A DNA stretch of 64,000 nt from Liopterus haemorrhoidalis (lineage: Eukaryota > Arthropoda > Insecta > Coleoptera > Dytiscidae), in the NCBI GenBank assembly GCA_963971575.1, contig OZ020625.1, forward strand, positions 22,222,992 through 22,286,991, in the 5' to 3' direction. This document shows positions 54,905-64,000 of the stretch, one piece after another. The notes under the pieces were generated by a model. The model was given only the letters and a program-made list of their open reading frames with translations, ran no database searches and was not told where the DNA came from. Positions within the stretch are counted from its first letter, which is position 1. Each line of letters begins with the position of its first letter. A program made the translations under genes and the position numbers.

Positions 54905-55025
54905 AATAACTAATTTATCAACGTTGGACAAACGCTTTCAAATAGAATCACTAATAATAACTTATCAACACTTAGGGCCAGTCTTTCCACCTTCAGATAA
55001 ACATACAGGTAACTATATTACAGAT
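54905..55025 (+). pseudogene. J5 part 4: end of the visible J5 sequence
   Basis: After the BEL element the plus strand carries about 120 bases (TTATCAACGTTGGACAAACG, VGQTLSNRI/STLRASLSTFR in broken frames) that continue the J5 linker. The reverse transcriptase of J5 is not found beyond; Helitron sequence follows. Confidence 0.45.
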
Positions 55026-55569
55026 AAAGTTATTTGTAACTTCATCTGCTGAATAAATGTCATCCCGTCTTTCAATACAAATGTATCTATCGGATATCTC
55101 TCCATGACGTAATCTCGCCATGACGTAATCTCGCCATGACGTAAGAGACCAATAAGAAGAGATTTTTCTAAATTCCATTTTTAAGTGGTGAAATGAGGTG
55201 AAATTTGATTTAGGGATGCCTCAATATCTCTTAGGCTCAATGAGATATCGACTTGGTTTTTGCTTACAAATGATACCCATACAAAAGTTTAAAACAGAAA
55301 TTCACGTGTTTGCCCTAATCAACCCCTAAATGAATGAATATGCATTCGGGGTGAATTATAAATATCTTTGTATTTCCTGAGTTACAACACTTCATTTTGG
55401 TATATAGGTTTCTATTTAGAAAGCGTTTGACAGTTTTCTTAAATTTCATTCCTTTATTCGATAGAGCGTCCCTTGATAAAGAGATATGAAATTCGGGAGA
55501 AACCCTTCGTATCTCCTGTGCTCCATGAGACCATCAATATACCGTAGCGAAGCAGGGGTGTTCAGCTAG
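55026..55569 (+). mobile_element. Helitron fragment with intact 3' end
   Basis: The 3' terminus is CCGTAGCGAAGCAGGGGTGT, then TCAGCTAG ending 55569, followed by T. Interior words (GATATCGACTTGGTTTTTGC, ATCAACCCCTAAATGAAT) match the units of the two complete Helitrons in reverse complement. A CATGACGTAATCTCGC unit is triplicated at about 55105-55145. The TC...TATATATAAAA 5' end is missing. Confidence 0.75.
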
Positions 55570-55570
55570 T

Positions 55571-55885
55571 CGAGTTATAAAATTCCTTTTTTGCACATAA
55601 GTGTCTTTTAAAGATATCTCGATATTGATTGACAGTTTTTTTACATTTCATCCCTAAAGGATGAATAATTCACCCCTTGAATTATGATTTTAATAATTCC
55701 TTAACATCTCTTAGGACTATAAGATATCGACTTGGGTTTTGCTTATAAAGACTACTCATTCAAATGCTGAAAAACATGTTCCAGGATTTTATCCTAATCA
55801 ACCCTTAAAGGGGTGATTCTACAGTCGGAATGAATTATACATTCCGTTGTATTTCCTGTGTTTCTTTAGTTGCAACATTTTTAAT
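55571..55885 (+). mobile_element. Second Helitron unit fragment
   Basis: One further internal unit of the Helitron family (TTATAAAATTCC...GTGTTTCTTTAGTTGCAACA), in the same orientation, starts directly behind the terminus at 55569. It has no ends of its own, so it is either a truncated neighbour copy into which the first inserted, or a rearranged part of it. Confidence 0.65.
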
Positions 55886-56240
55886 TTTAATCGTTTTATT
55901 AAAATTTAAAATTAAGTTGTTGATTGAGAACCAATTAAACATTGATTCAAAATTTTTAATGGTGTTTTGAATGACATTTCAACTGTGTCGTCATGTTGTA
56001 AACATGAGGTGTCATCGGCGAACTGAGTGATAATGTCATTTTTGATGCAACTTGGAAAATTATTAATGTAAAGAATATATAATAAGGGCCCAAGCACACT
56101 TCCCTGAGGGACTGAATATTTTAATTTTTTGTTAACTGAATATATATTATTTATTTTAACTGACTGTGATCTATCGATTAGATAAGTTTTGATACAGGAG
56201 TAGGCATTACTTCTAATTCTTATTTGATTTAATAATTATC
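55886..56240 (-). pseudogene. Reverse transcriptase fragment of a Jockey/CR1-like element
   Basis: On the minus strand 55912-56097 codes LGPLLYILYINNFPSCIKND and the catalytic FADD (ITQFADDTSCLQHDD); upstream to 56240 broken frames give TYLIDRSQSVKINNIYSVNK and SVPQGSV. Both ends are truncated. Confidence 0.75.
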
Positions 56241-56299
56241 TAATGGACAACGACGAAATGTATTGAAGATGCGTCTCCTTTCACGTAGGGCCAAGTCGC

Positions 56300-57130
56300 A
56301 TCCGTTGTTTCATCAGGGAACGGGAACTCGACGGGGCTGTGTGGATGACAGGTATGCTCTTAGCCGCGCTCGTGATTGAATCCGAGAAATGATTCACCTA
56401 CTCGTTTACGGTCAAGTTCGGATTATCCTCATAAGAAAATGATTCAGCGAACTTGGTTCAACTGCTTTCCGAAGATCCCATTGTTGCCAGCGGGAATCGG
56501 TAACAGTATTAAACAGATGCTTAAGGAAGATTGGAAAGTGACCAATACCGTACAGGTCACTGAATTCAGTGATAGCACTGCATATACTTGTGTCTTCACA
56601 AAAGTTCGTGGGTCTACCGTTGTTCAAAAAGCTCAAATTCAAATCTTGCAACATATTTTTCAGGTGACATCCCCGTCGATCGTTCCGCACCGATCCCGAA
56701 TACACAATGTAGGCGTTAAAATCATCTATTAGTATGAAGGGTGGTGGGAGTTAATCGATGACATTCACGACATCTCAGATGTCAGTTCGAACACCAGGGG
56801 GGAAAGTAGATAGAACAAATCGTCACCTAGAGGGGAAGTGCAACGCGAACTGCTACGACCTGCAACTCATTGTCAATGTCTACAGGCTCGTGGTACAATG
56901 TGTCTCTAACGAGTTTAGCCATGCCCTCACATGACCGGGCGTAAGGTCATCCGTAAGGAAATCCGTGTGAAACAAGGAGTAACCTCTAGGCGAGAATGTG
57001 TTGGTCTCCTTGAAATTTGTTTTCTGTAGATAACTAAGCGAAGGCGCAAAATCTGATATTAAAAGTCGCAGTTTTTTTAGCGCTAAAATACACCGTTACA
57101 GTTCCACCGGTTTAGTGGGCCGATCATTTC
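56300..57130 (-). pseudogene. I-type retrotransposon endonuclease, mutated
   Basis: Minus-strand frames code an I-clade APE-type endonuclease: start around MIGPLNRWNCNGV (57110), LRLLISDFAPSLSYLQKTNF, IDQLPPPFILIDDFNAYIVY (in place of GDFNAH), CHLKNMLQDLNLSFLNNGRP and FSDLYGIGHFPIFLKHLFNT. The last motif is S-D-H-F-P in active enzymes; here G-H replaces D-H. The GD motif is also altered. The open part at 56412-56705 is the longest. Reverse transcriptase is missing below 56400. Confidence 0.72.
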
Positions 57131-58141
57131 TGTTTAGGGGAGTAAACTAATGATCTTTGCTTTACCCTTAGCTTGCGGATCTACAGCTATTTTCTCGGCG
57201 ATACTATTCCAACTATCATTTGGTAGTGCTGATGTTTTGGTGGACACATTGGACTTCCATATTGATTGTTTGGCTCTCACTGGCATACAGTGAGAACCAA
57301 AGCGTCACGGGGCGACTCGATAGAGTAGCGCGACTTACCCTGCGCTAGCTCAGTGTGAACAAAACCTGTAGTAACTTGTTTGTAGACCAGACGCCTTAAA
57401 AGAAAAGCTCTACCTGGATGCAGTAAAAACACCAAATATGGGTTTGGACTAACATTTATTTATATTCTCTTGGTCAACAAAAATTAAGGATTGAACGAAT
57501 AATTAAATAGGGGGAGAAGGTCATTTCAGTACGCTCTAGAACAGGCGAGGATGGCAGAGCATACCGGGAGACGATTGGCGAATTTGGAGAAAACACGCTC
57601 CAAAGTCCGCACGGCGTCAGCGGCGTAATGGGGCGTTTTGGAGGTGTCTCAGGACCAAAGAGTTTCTCGAACCGGGGGAAGACTTCCGTTGGTGTTGATG
57701 ATAACTTCTGCGGCAGTGGTGTAGGTTCTGGGAACGATCTCGTTCTGGGATCACCCGCGATGGAGTGCCTTCTGAACAGCTCTGGGAATGTCAAACGGTA
57801 ATGTCAAACGGATCCTTAGGCAGCGCCGTTATGGTCAAGCCTTCTTTTGCCTGACGTTTTATGGTAAAGTATCCAGAGATTACCTCTGGTAGGGTCTCCG
57901 GTATTTTACCATGGCGTAGGGAAGGCTCAATTCACTGATCATCATTGTGTCGTGAGTTTTATCAAGGTACACTTGTCAGCGGGTCCGTGCGTTGAAATAA
58001 GTGGCTAGTCGGCAGCGTTTTCTTATACCAAAATTGTATATCAATTTACAATATATTGTTATATTCCTTCCCTTTCCCTCCTTTAAACGTGAATTTAAGG
58101 CAAATTCTTTATTTAATATAAGTCGATAAGTGCGTGAGAAT
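57131..58141 (-). pseudogene. I-type ORF1/ORF2 junction region, degenerate
   Basis: This GC-rich minus-strand interval lies between the zinc-knuckle ORF1 part and the endonuclease. An open frame at 57474-57794 is proline-rich (PTEVFPRFEKLFGPETPPKR) and probably belongs to the ORF1 C-terminal region, but I see no domain. The rest has stops in all frames. Confidence 0.4.
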
Positions 58142-59400
58142 TTATGGTTGTTTAACAACGCATTCTATTGTGCTGAATCGGTATCTAAGATGTCGCTTAT
58201 ATACTTGCCATGCACTGGAATGTGGGTAAGTTTCTGTCATCTCATATTGTAAATTACAAGTCAAATGCAGATCGCTACACTTGTGGAACGTGGCATGGAT
58301 GAAAATGTGTTCCGTGCTGAAGGCGTGGCAACAAACGGATCCCTTATCAGTCTCCTTTACAAGAGTGACTGATGAGGGCTTTGTAGAAGCGACCATCCTT
58401 TGATCGCTTCTCGTTTGTGGAGAAGACTGTAGGGTCTTCTCCTTAGTTGTTGGGGAGAACTGAGGTTGAGTGCGTTCTCCTTTATGGGAGGGGGGTTTAT
58501 TCAGACCCGAAGCCTCAAGTTGTAGGGTCTGAACACTGGGTTCTTGGACCGATAGCGCCCCCTTTTTCGTTCCGGAATTCATTTCCTTTCCAGATACAGA
58601 TGCTTTAACTGTTAGATGAGGCACTGATTCCGTCTCAGTCTCGACGCTTGCTGTCTTATTTGTTGCCACTTGTGCGAAAGATTTTGCAATAGTGACCGTC
58701 GTAGTCTGTTTGTACTTCCTTTTTGAGTCGAAATACGATATCCTATCGTGTGTCTTAATGACTTTGATAGCCTCCTCTTCTAAGAACGGAGGCAGTGAAA
58801 TGAAGTCGATGCATGTGCACCTTTACAATTCACGCAGAGTGCCGCGTTTGGACAGATTTCAACTTCAAGTTGGTCCTGCCCGCAGTAATAGTAGATAGAC
58901 CGTTTGCTACAACGACTCGAGGTGTGATCGTATCGCTACCACTTATAGCATTCCATCGGATTGATATAGAAGGGGCAAACGTTACAAACGTTATACCCCA
59001 CCCTTACCGATGTCAGACATCTGGTACTAGCGAAGGACACCACCATAGAGATCAAAGGCTTGCCGTTCCGAAGTTTGAGCTTCCTGCATTCAATGAAACC
59101 TTACAATGATATTTCCTGTACGAACTCTTCCTTCGTACATATGCAAGGTCGCGATCCGTTACTACGCCTTTGGAAGTGCCTCATGTGGCTGTATTGAAAT
59201 AAGAAACTCACCAAATTCTTCGCATTTCTGAAGCGTGGATGAAGCTTTAGTTTCGAATTCAGCAATGTACCATCCGACACTTTTCGCATTGATCTAATAA
59301 TAGTTGGACACGTTTTACCCGGCGTTTGAGCAACAAAGAAGGGAGACATTAAAAAACTTACCCTCTTCTTGCACCTTCACAACGAGAAAACGAGGCACTG
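58142..59400 (-). pseudogene. I-type ORF1 (Gag-like) remnant
   Basis: On the minus strand, around 58760-58860, broken frames read a last zinc knuckle (LCVNCKGAHASTSFHC) and the conserved following region VIKTHDRISYFDSKRKYKQT, typical of I-element ORF1. 58142-58669 continues as a polar, S/T/K-rich C-terminal part (SVETETESVPHLTVKASVSG). Upstream, 58870-59400 contains further cysteine pairs and FVQEISL-type fragments in several frames. The copy is heavily shifted and inactive. Confidence 0.6.
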
Positions 59401-60170
59401 GCGCACAAAACTCCACAGTTCTGTCTACCTTCTTTGCAGAAGGTCTTGCACATCCCTCATCGGATGTCTAAGCATCACCACGAGGTATCTTGTTTGATTT
59501 TTTTAAGGAGTTTATCTCAACTTTGGCAAAATTTAAGACATTTTTATCACTCCGGGTAGTCGCCATTCCCATATAATTAGTTTCGTCACGGTCTGCTCCA
59601 CCCGCTCGAGAACCAAGAGAAGTAAACTCTGGAACCTTGCGAGCTACAGCCGCTCCTACAGACCCCCGGATACTTGTCTAGTGGCACAGCATTACCTCAG
59701 CATTCACGATTCAGTAATAGGGCCACTCTATTCATGAATTGTGACATCAGCTGATTGACTGAGCTGACCAGACTCAGCCTCCCGTTTTGCCGAATCTGAT
59801 GCCAAAGAAGACGTTTGAGATCGTACTGTCCGTAGGCAGCAGACTCCCTCAACCGACCAGGATCCTCTTCTATGGGTTGCCACGCACGGCAAACACATGG
59901 GTAGGAATTTAACTGGGAGATAAAAGAGATCACAGATAAACCTATCCCCACAATCGGCTTCTGTGAACTGTCTCCGCCCAAATGATGCGTGATTCAGGGT
60001 ACGTGGGTTCACCAGGCCCAACAGCTCGACAAATAGCTTGGTATTATGTACATTACGAACTTCTCCTGCGGGGGATTGTGTGATGGTAGAGTTGTTGTGG
60101 ATACCGAGACATATTGGTACTAAGGATATTGAAGCTACAGATGTAGCTACAAACGCCGCCTCCAACAGAT
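59401..60170 (-). other. Probable I-type 5' region, no clear domain
   Basis: Two overlapping minus-strand frames (59697-59981, 59728-60165) have no recognisable domain. GC content and position suggest the 5' part of the same I-type element. I cannot support a function. Confidence 0.3.
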
Positions 60171-60880
60171 ATGATTGATGTGAGTTTTATATTTCCAGAT
60201 CTGAAAATATTGAAGAGTCACCTGAAACATCTAGTTTTAGCCAGTTTGCAGCATGAGTGGAGGACACAGGATGTTAAGTCGAAACAGATTAAGACGTTAA
60301 ACTATAGGGTTCTTCCTGTAAGATTAACCGCAGAGAAGATAGCACCATCATACGCCACCGTATAGGTCATTCTTGGAGAATTCATAGACACCTCCATCAA
60401 GGTGAAGAGTCTCCTATTTGTGAGATGTGTAACACAGATTTGTCTGTGTTACGCATTTTAACCCAAAGTGTGCAGTTCCAGAATGTCAAGGGGAAATTAG
60501 TCCTGTGCTATGACCTGTCAGTTGCTTTAGGTGACGACAGAGTACTCATAGACAGGCTAATACTCTTCCTGATAGAATCAAAATTACTGTTTTATGTTTG
60601 AGGTCTTGAAGTTTATTTTAATGTATTTGATGATAAGACTATGATTCGATGATAATTTGATCCTTAACAGTCTCTTACCACCCTATCTCTGTTAAATTTT
60701 TCTTTTAATTTTATTTATATGTGTTTCTCTATGCAAGGTTTCTTTGATTGAGGATGTATAAGTTTTTATTTATTTATTTATTGCTTAATTTGTTGATTTT
60801 CATATAAACCTCAGTCATTTAGATTAGCTGTGTTAAACGCAAATAGCAATGGCTGCTGTGCGCAAAAAAATTTAACTAAC
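60171..60880 (+). pseudogene. I-type retrotransposon C-terminal end, opposite strand
   Basis: Plus-strand frames code the end of an I-clade ORF2 behind RNase H: LVLASLQHEWRTQDVKSKQI in one frame, then RIGHSWRIHRHLHQGEESPI and CEMCNTDLSVLRILT in another, the cysteine-histidine motif after RNase H. ALGDDRVLIDRLILFLIESK ends it. A 3' UTR runs to about 60880, where ACGCAAATAGCAATGGCTGC precedes an A-rich end. It faces the ORF1/endonuclease pieces, so it is another copy or an inverted part. Confidence 0.7.
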
Positions 60881-60894
60881 TAACAATATTCTTG

Positions 60895-63800
60895 GGAATA
60901 CGTGGCACTGTGAACGCGTTCATGGATAACGTCTACAGCATTGGCAACACAAGCAGTTACGTCTATCGTTTTATACAGCCTACGGACACATTAACCAAGT
61001 CAAGATACAGCCTATAGTGTATATTGGGGAATAAGCCGCGCGGTGAACGAATTCATAGATAACTTCCACAGCAGCGGCGGAACATGCAATTACGTCCGTC
61101 CTTCTACTATATACCTGTGTAGATGCTATCCATTGCGTTTCTTAATTCATAGTCAACATCCCCGTAGCGATAGAATAAGCAATTGCGTCCAATCTTTCTT
61201 GCGTTCATCGTTCCACATCAGACCTGTGTAGATGCTATCCTTTGCGTTTCTCAAATCGTCATTAACAACCCCTTAACGACAGAACAAGCAATCGCGACCA
61301 CCGTTTTATATATCCTATGAGCAAGTTAACCAAGTCATGATACAGCCTATAGTGTATACTGGGGAATAAGCGGCGCGGTGGACGAGTTCATAGATAACTT
61401 CTACATTGGCGGCGGAACAAACAATTAGTATGACATGTGTAGATGCTATCCATTGCGTTTTTCACTTCATAATTAACATCCCCTTAGCGGCAGAAAAATC
61501 AATTGCGTCCATCCATCTACGCAGTCTATGGGCACGTTAATAAATCCATAATACAGCCTACAGAGTATGCAAAAGAATACGCGGCGTTGTGAATGCATCC
61601 ATGAATAACTTCTACAGAAGCGGCGGAACTACCAATTAAGTCCATAGTTACACAACAAACGAGTTCATAGATAACTTCTATAGCACCGGCGGAACAAGCA
61701 ATTACGTTTATCGTTCCACATCAGACCTGTGTAGATGCTGTCCATTGCGTTTCTCATTTCATAATAAATATCTCCTTAGCGGCAGAATAAGCAATTGCTC
61801 ATCCATCTACACAGCCTATGGGCACGTTAACCAGTCCATGATACAGCCTACAGAGTATGCTAAGGAATACGCGGCATGGTGAATGAGTTCATGGATAACT
61901 TCTACAGCAGCGGCGGAACAAGCAATTACGTTCATCGTTCCACATCAGACCTGTGTAGATGCTATCCTTTGCGTTTCTCAAATCGTCATTAACAACCCCT
62001 TAACGACAGAACAAGCAATCGCGACCACCGTTTTATATATCCTATGAGCAAGTTAACCAAGTCATGATACAGCCTATAGTGTATACTGGGGAATAAGCGG
62101 CGCGGTGGACGAGTTCATAGATAACTTCTACAGCAGCGGCGGAACAAGCAATTACGTTCATCGTTCACATCAGAGCTGTGTAAATGCTATCCATTGCGTT
62201 TCTCAAATCGTCATTAACCGCCCCTTAACGACAGAACAAGCAATCGCGACCACCGTTTTATATATCCTATGAGCAAGTTAACCAAGTCATGATACAGCCT
62301 ATAGTGTATACTGGGGAATAAGCGGCGCGGTGGACGAGTTCATAGATAACTTCTACAGCACCGGCGGAACAAGCAATTACGTTCATCGTTCCACATCAGA
62401 CCTGTGTAGATGCTATCCATTGCGTTTCTCAAATCGTCATTAACAACCCCTTAACGACAGAACAAGCAATCGCGACCACCGTTTTATATATCCTATGAGC
62501 AAGTTAACCAAGTCATGATACAGCCTATAGTGTATACTGGGGAATAAGCGGCGCGGTGGACGAGTTCATAGATAACTTCTACAGCAGCGGCGGAACAAGC
62601 AATTACGTTCATCGTTCCACATCAGACCTGTGTAGATGCTATCCATTGCGTTTCTCAAATCGTCATTAACAACCCCTTAACGACAGAACAAGCAATCGCG
62701 ACCACCGTTTTATATATCCTATGAGCAAGTTAACCAAGTCATGATACAGCCTATAGTGTATACTGGGGAATAAGCGGCGCGGTGGACGAGTTCATAGATA
62801 ACTTCTACAGCACCGGCGGAACAAGCAATTACGTTCATCGTTCCACATCAGACCTGTGTAGATGCTATCCATTGCGTTTCTCAAATCGTCATTAACAACC
62901 CCTTAACGACAGAACAAGCAATCGCGACCACCGTTTTATATATCCTATGAGCAAGTTAACCAATTCATGATACAGCCTATAGTGTATACTGGGGAATAAG
63001 CGGCGTGGTGGACGAGTTCATAGATAACTTCTACAGCACCGGCGGAACAAGCAAATACGTTCATCGTTCCACATCAGACCTGTGTAGATGCTATCCATTG
63101 CGTTTCTCAAATCGTCATTAACAACCCCTTAACGACAGAACAAGCAATCGCGACCACCGTTTTATATATCCTATGAGCAAGTTAACCAATTCATGATACA
63201 GCCTATAGTGTATACTGGGGAATAAGCGGCGCGGTGGACGAGTTCATAGATAACTTCTACAGCACCGGCGGAACAAGCAATTACGTTCATCGTTCCACAT
63301 CAGACCTGTGTAGATGCTATCCATTGCGTTTCTCAAATCGTCATTAACAACCCCTTAACGACAGAACAAGCAATCGCGACCACCGTTTTATATATCCTAT
63401 GAGCAAGTTAACCAAGTCATGATACAGCCTATAGTGTATACTGGGGAATAAGCGGCGTGGTGGACGAGTTCATAGATAACTTCTACAGCACCGGCGGAAC
63501 AAGCAAATACGTTCATCGTTCCACATCAGACCTGTGTAGATGCTATCCATTGCGTTTCTCAAATCGTCATTAACAACCCCTTAACGACAGAACAAGCAAT
63601 CGCGACCACCGTTTTATATATCCTATGAGCAAGTTAACCAAGTCATGATACAGCCTATAGTGTATACTGGGGAATAAGCGGCGCGGTGGACGAGTTCATA
63701 GATAACTTCTACAGCAGCGGCGGAACAAGCAATTACGTTCATCGTTCCACATCAGACCTGTGTAGATGCTATCCATTGCGTTTCTCAAATCGTCATTAAC

Positions 63801-64000
63801 AACCCCTTAACGACAGAACAAGCAATCGCGACCACCGTTTTATATATCCTATGAGCAAGTTAACCAAGTCATGATACAGCCTATAGTGTATACTGGGGAA
63901 TAAGCGGCGCGGTGGACGAGTTCATAGATAACTTCTACAGCAGCGGCGGAACAAGCAATTACGTTCATCGTTCCACATCAGACCTGTGTAGATGCTATCC
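60895..64000. repeat. Satellite array, 226-bp monomer, open at the window end
   Basis: The marker GGGGAATAAGCGGCG recurs at 62088, 62313, 62539, 62765, 62991, 63217, 63443, 63669 and 63895, a spacing of 226 (one of 225). Monomers from about 62040 are nearly identical. Leftward they diverge (markers at about 61026, 61361, 61567 and 61857, with spacing 206-335) and fade out near 60895. Each monomer holds CACATCAGACCTGTGTAGAT and AACAACCCCTTAACGACAGA. It codes nothing convincing; the 62-residue frame at 61043 is an accident. The array continues beyond 64000. Confidence 0.93.

Noticed and set aside
61043..61231. 62-residue frame in the satellite
   Set aside because: It lies in the diverged edge of a tandem repeat and is not kept open in the uniform monomers.

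Overview
The window looks like a stretch of an arthropod, most likely insect, nuclear genome. It is AT-rich and almost wholly built of transposable elements: Jockey/CR1-like, R1-, I- and RTE-type non-LTR retrotransposons, Ty3/Gypsy and BEL/Pao LTR elements, a mariner-type transposase with an insect-style N-terminal helix-turn-helix, hAT and piggyBac-like elements, non-autonomous Helitrons and a satellite array. No complete host gene was found. The species cannot be named from the sequence. In the entries, J0 to J5 label separate Jockey/CR1-like retroelements and PuR labels a purine-rich non-LTR family.

Layout. 1-3394: Helitron end, a short hairpin MITE and the decayed retroelement J0. 3395-6028: a complete non-autonomous Helitron. 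6246-7697: a foldback element. 7698-17650: retroelement J1 on the minus strand, split by a piggyBac-like MITE, a mariner element (itself carrying another repeat), a TIR element (itself carrying two hAT elements) and another MITE. 17651-20044: J2. 20785-24098: a repeat family with a GACA tract, split by a Penelope-like fragment and by a TIR element. 24099-26790: J3 with a nested piece of the J1 family. 27250-28365: R1-type remnant. 28964-29335: a candidate host exon encoding a glycine-rich segment. 30516-32807: an RTE element inserted head-on into another RTE element. 32880-37620: PuR, split by a Gypsy element. 37917-38750: env-like remnant. 38960-40985: J4.

41111-55025 is the most instructive part. 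J5 (plus strand) is cut by a nearly complete Jockey element (itself cut by a second complete Helitron), by a second copy of the piggyBac-like MITE, and by a BEL element with two apparently identical LTRs. In most cases taking out the insertion and one copy of the target duplication restores the host element's reading frame, so many boundaries are known to the base. 56240-60860 holds decayed I-type retroelement pieces in both orientations. From about 60895 to the window end lies a tandem satellite with a 226-bp monomer, uniform from about 62040 and degenerate at its left edge.

Most promising for novelty: the phase-1 symmetrical glycine-rich exon; the Helitrons whose interior is a fast-changing tandem array; the GACA repeat family whose two copies carry different tRNA-like segments at the same place; the 1.45-kb foldback; and the satellite boundary. 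Counts, identities and clade names come from reading by eye, without alignment or database search.
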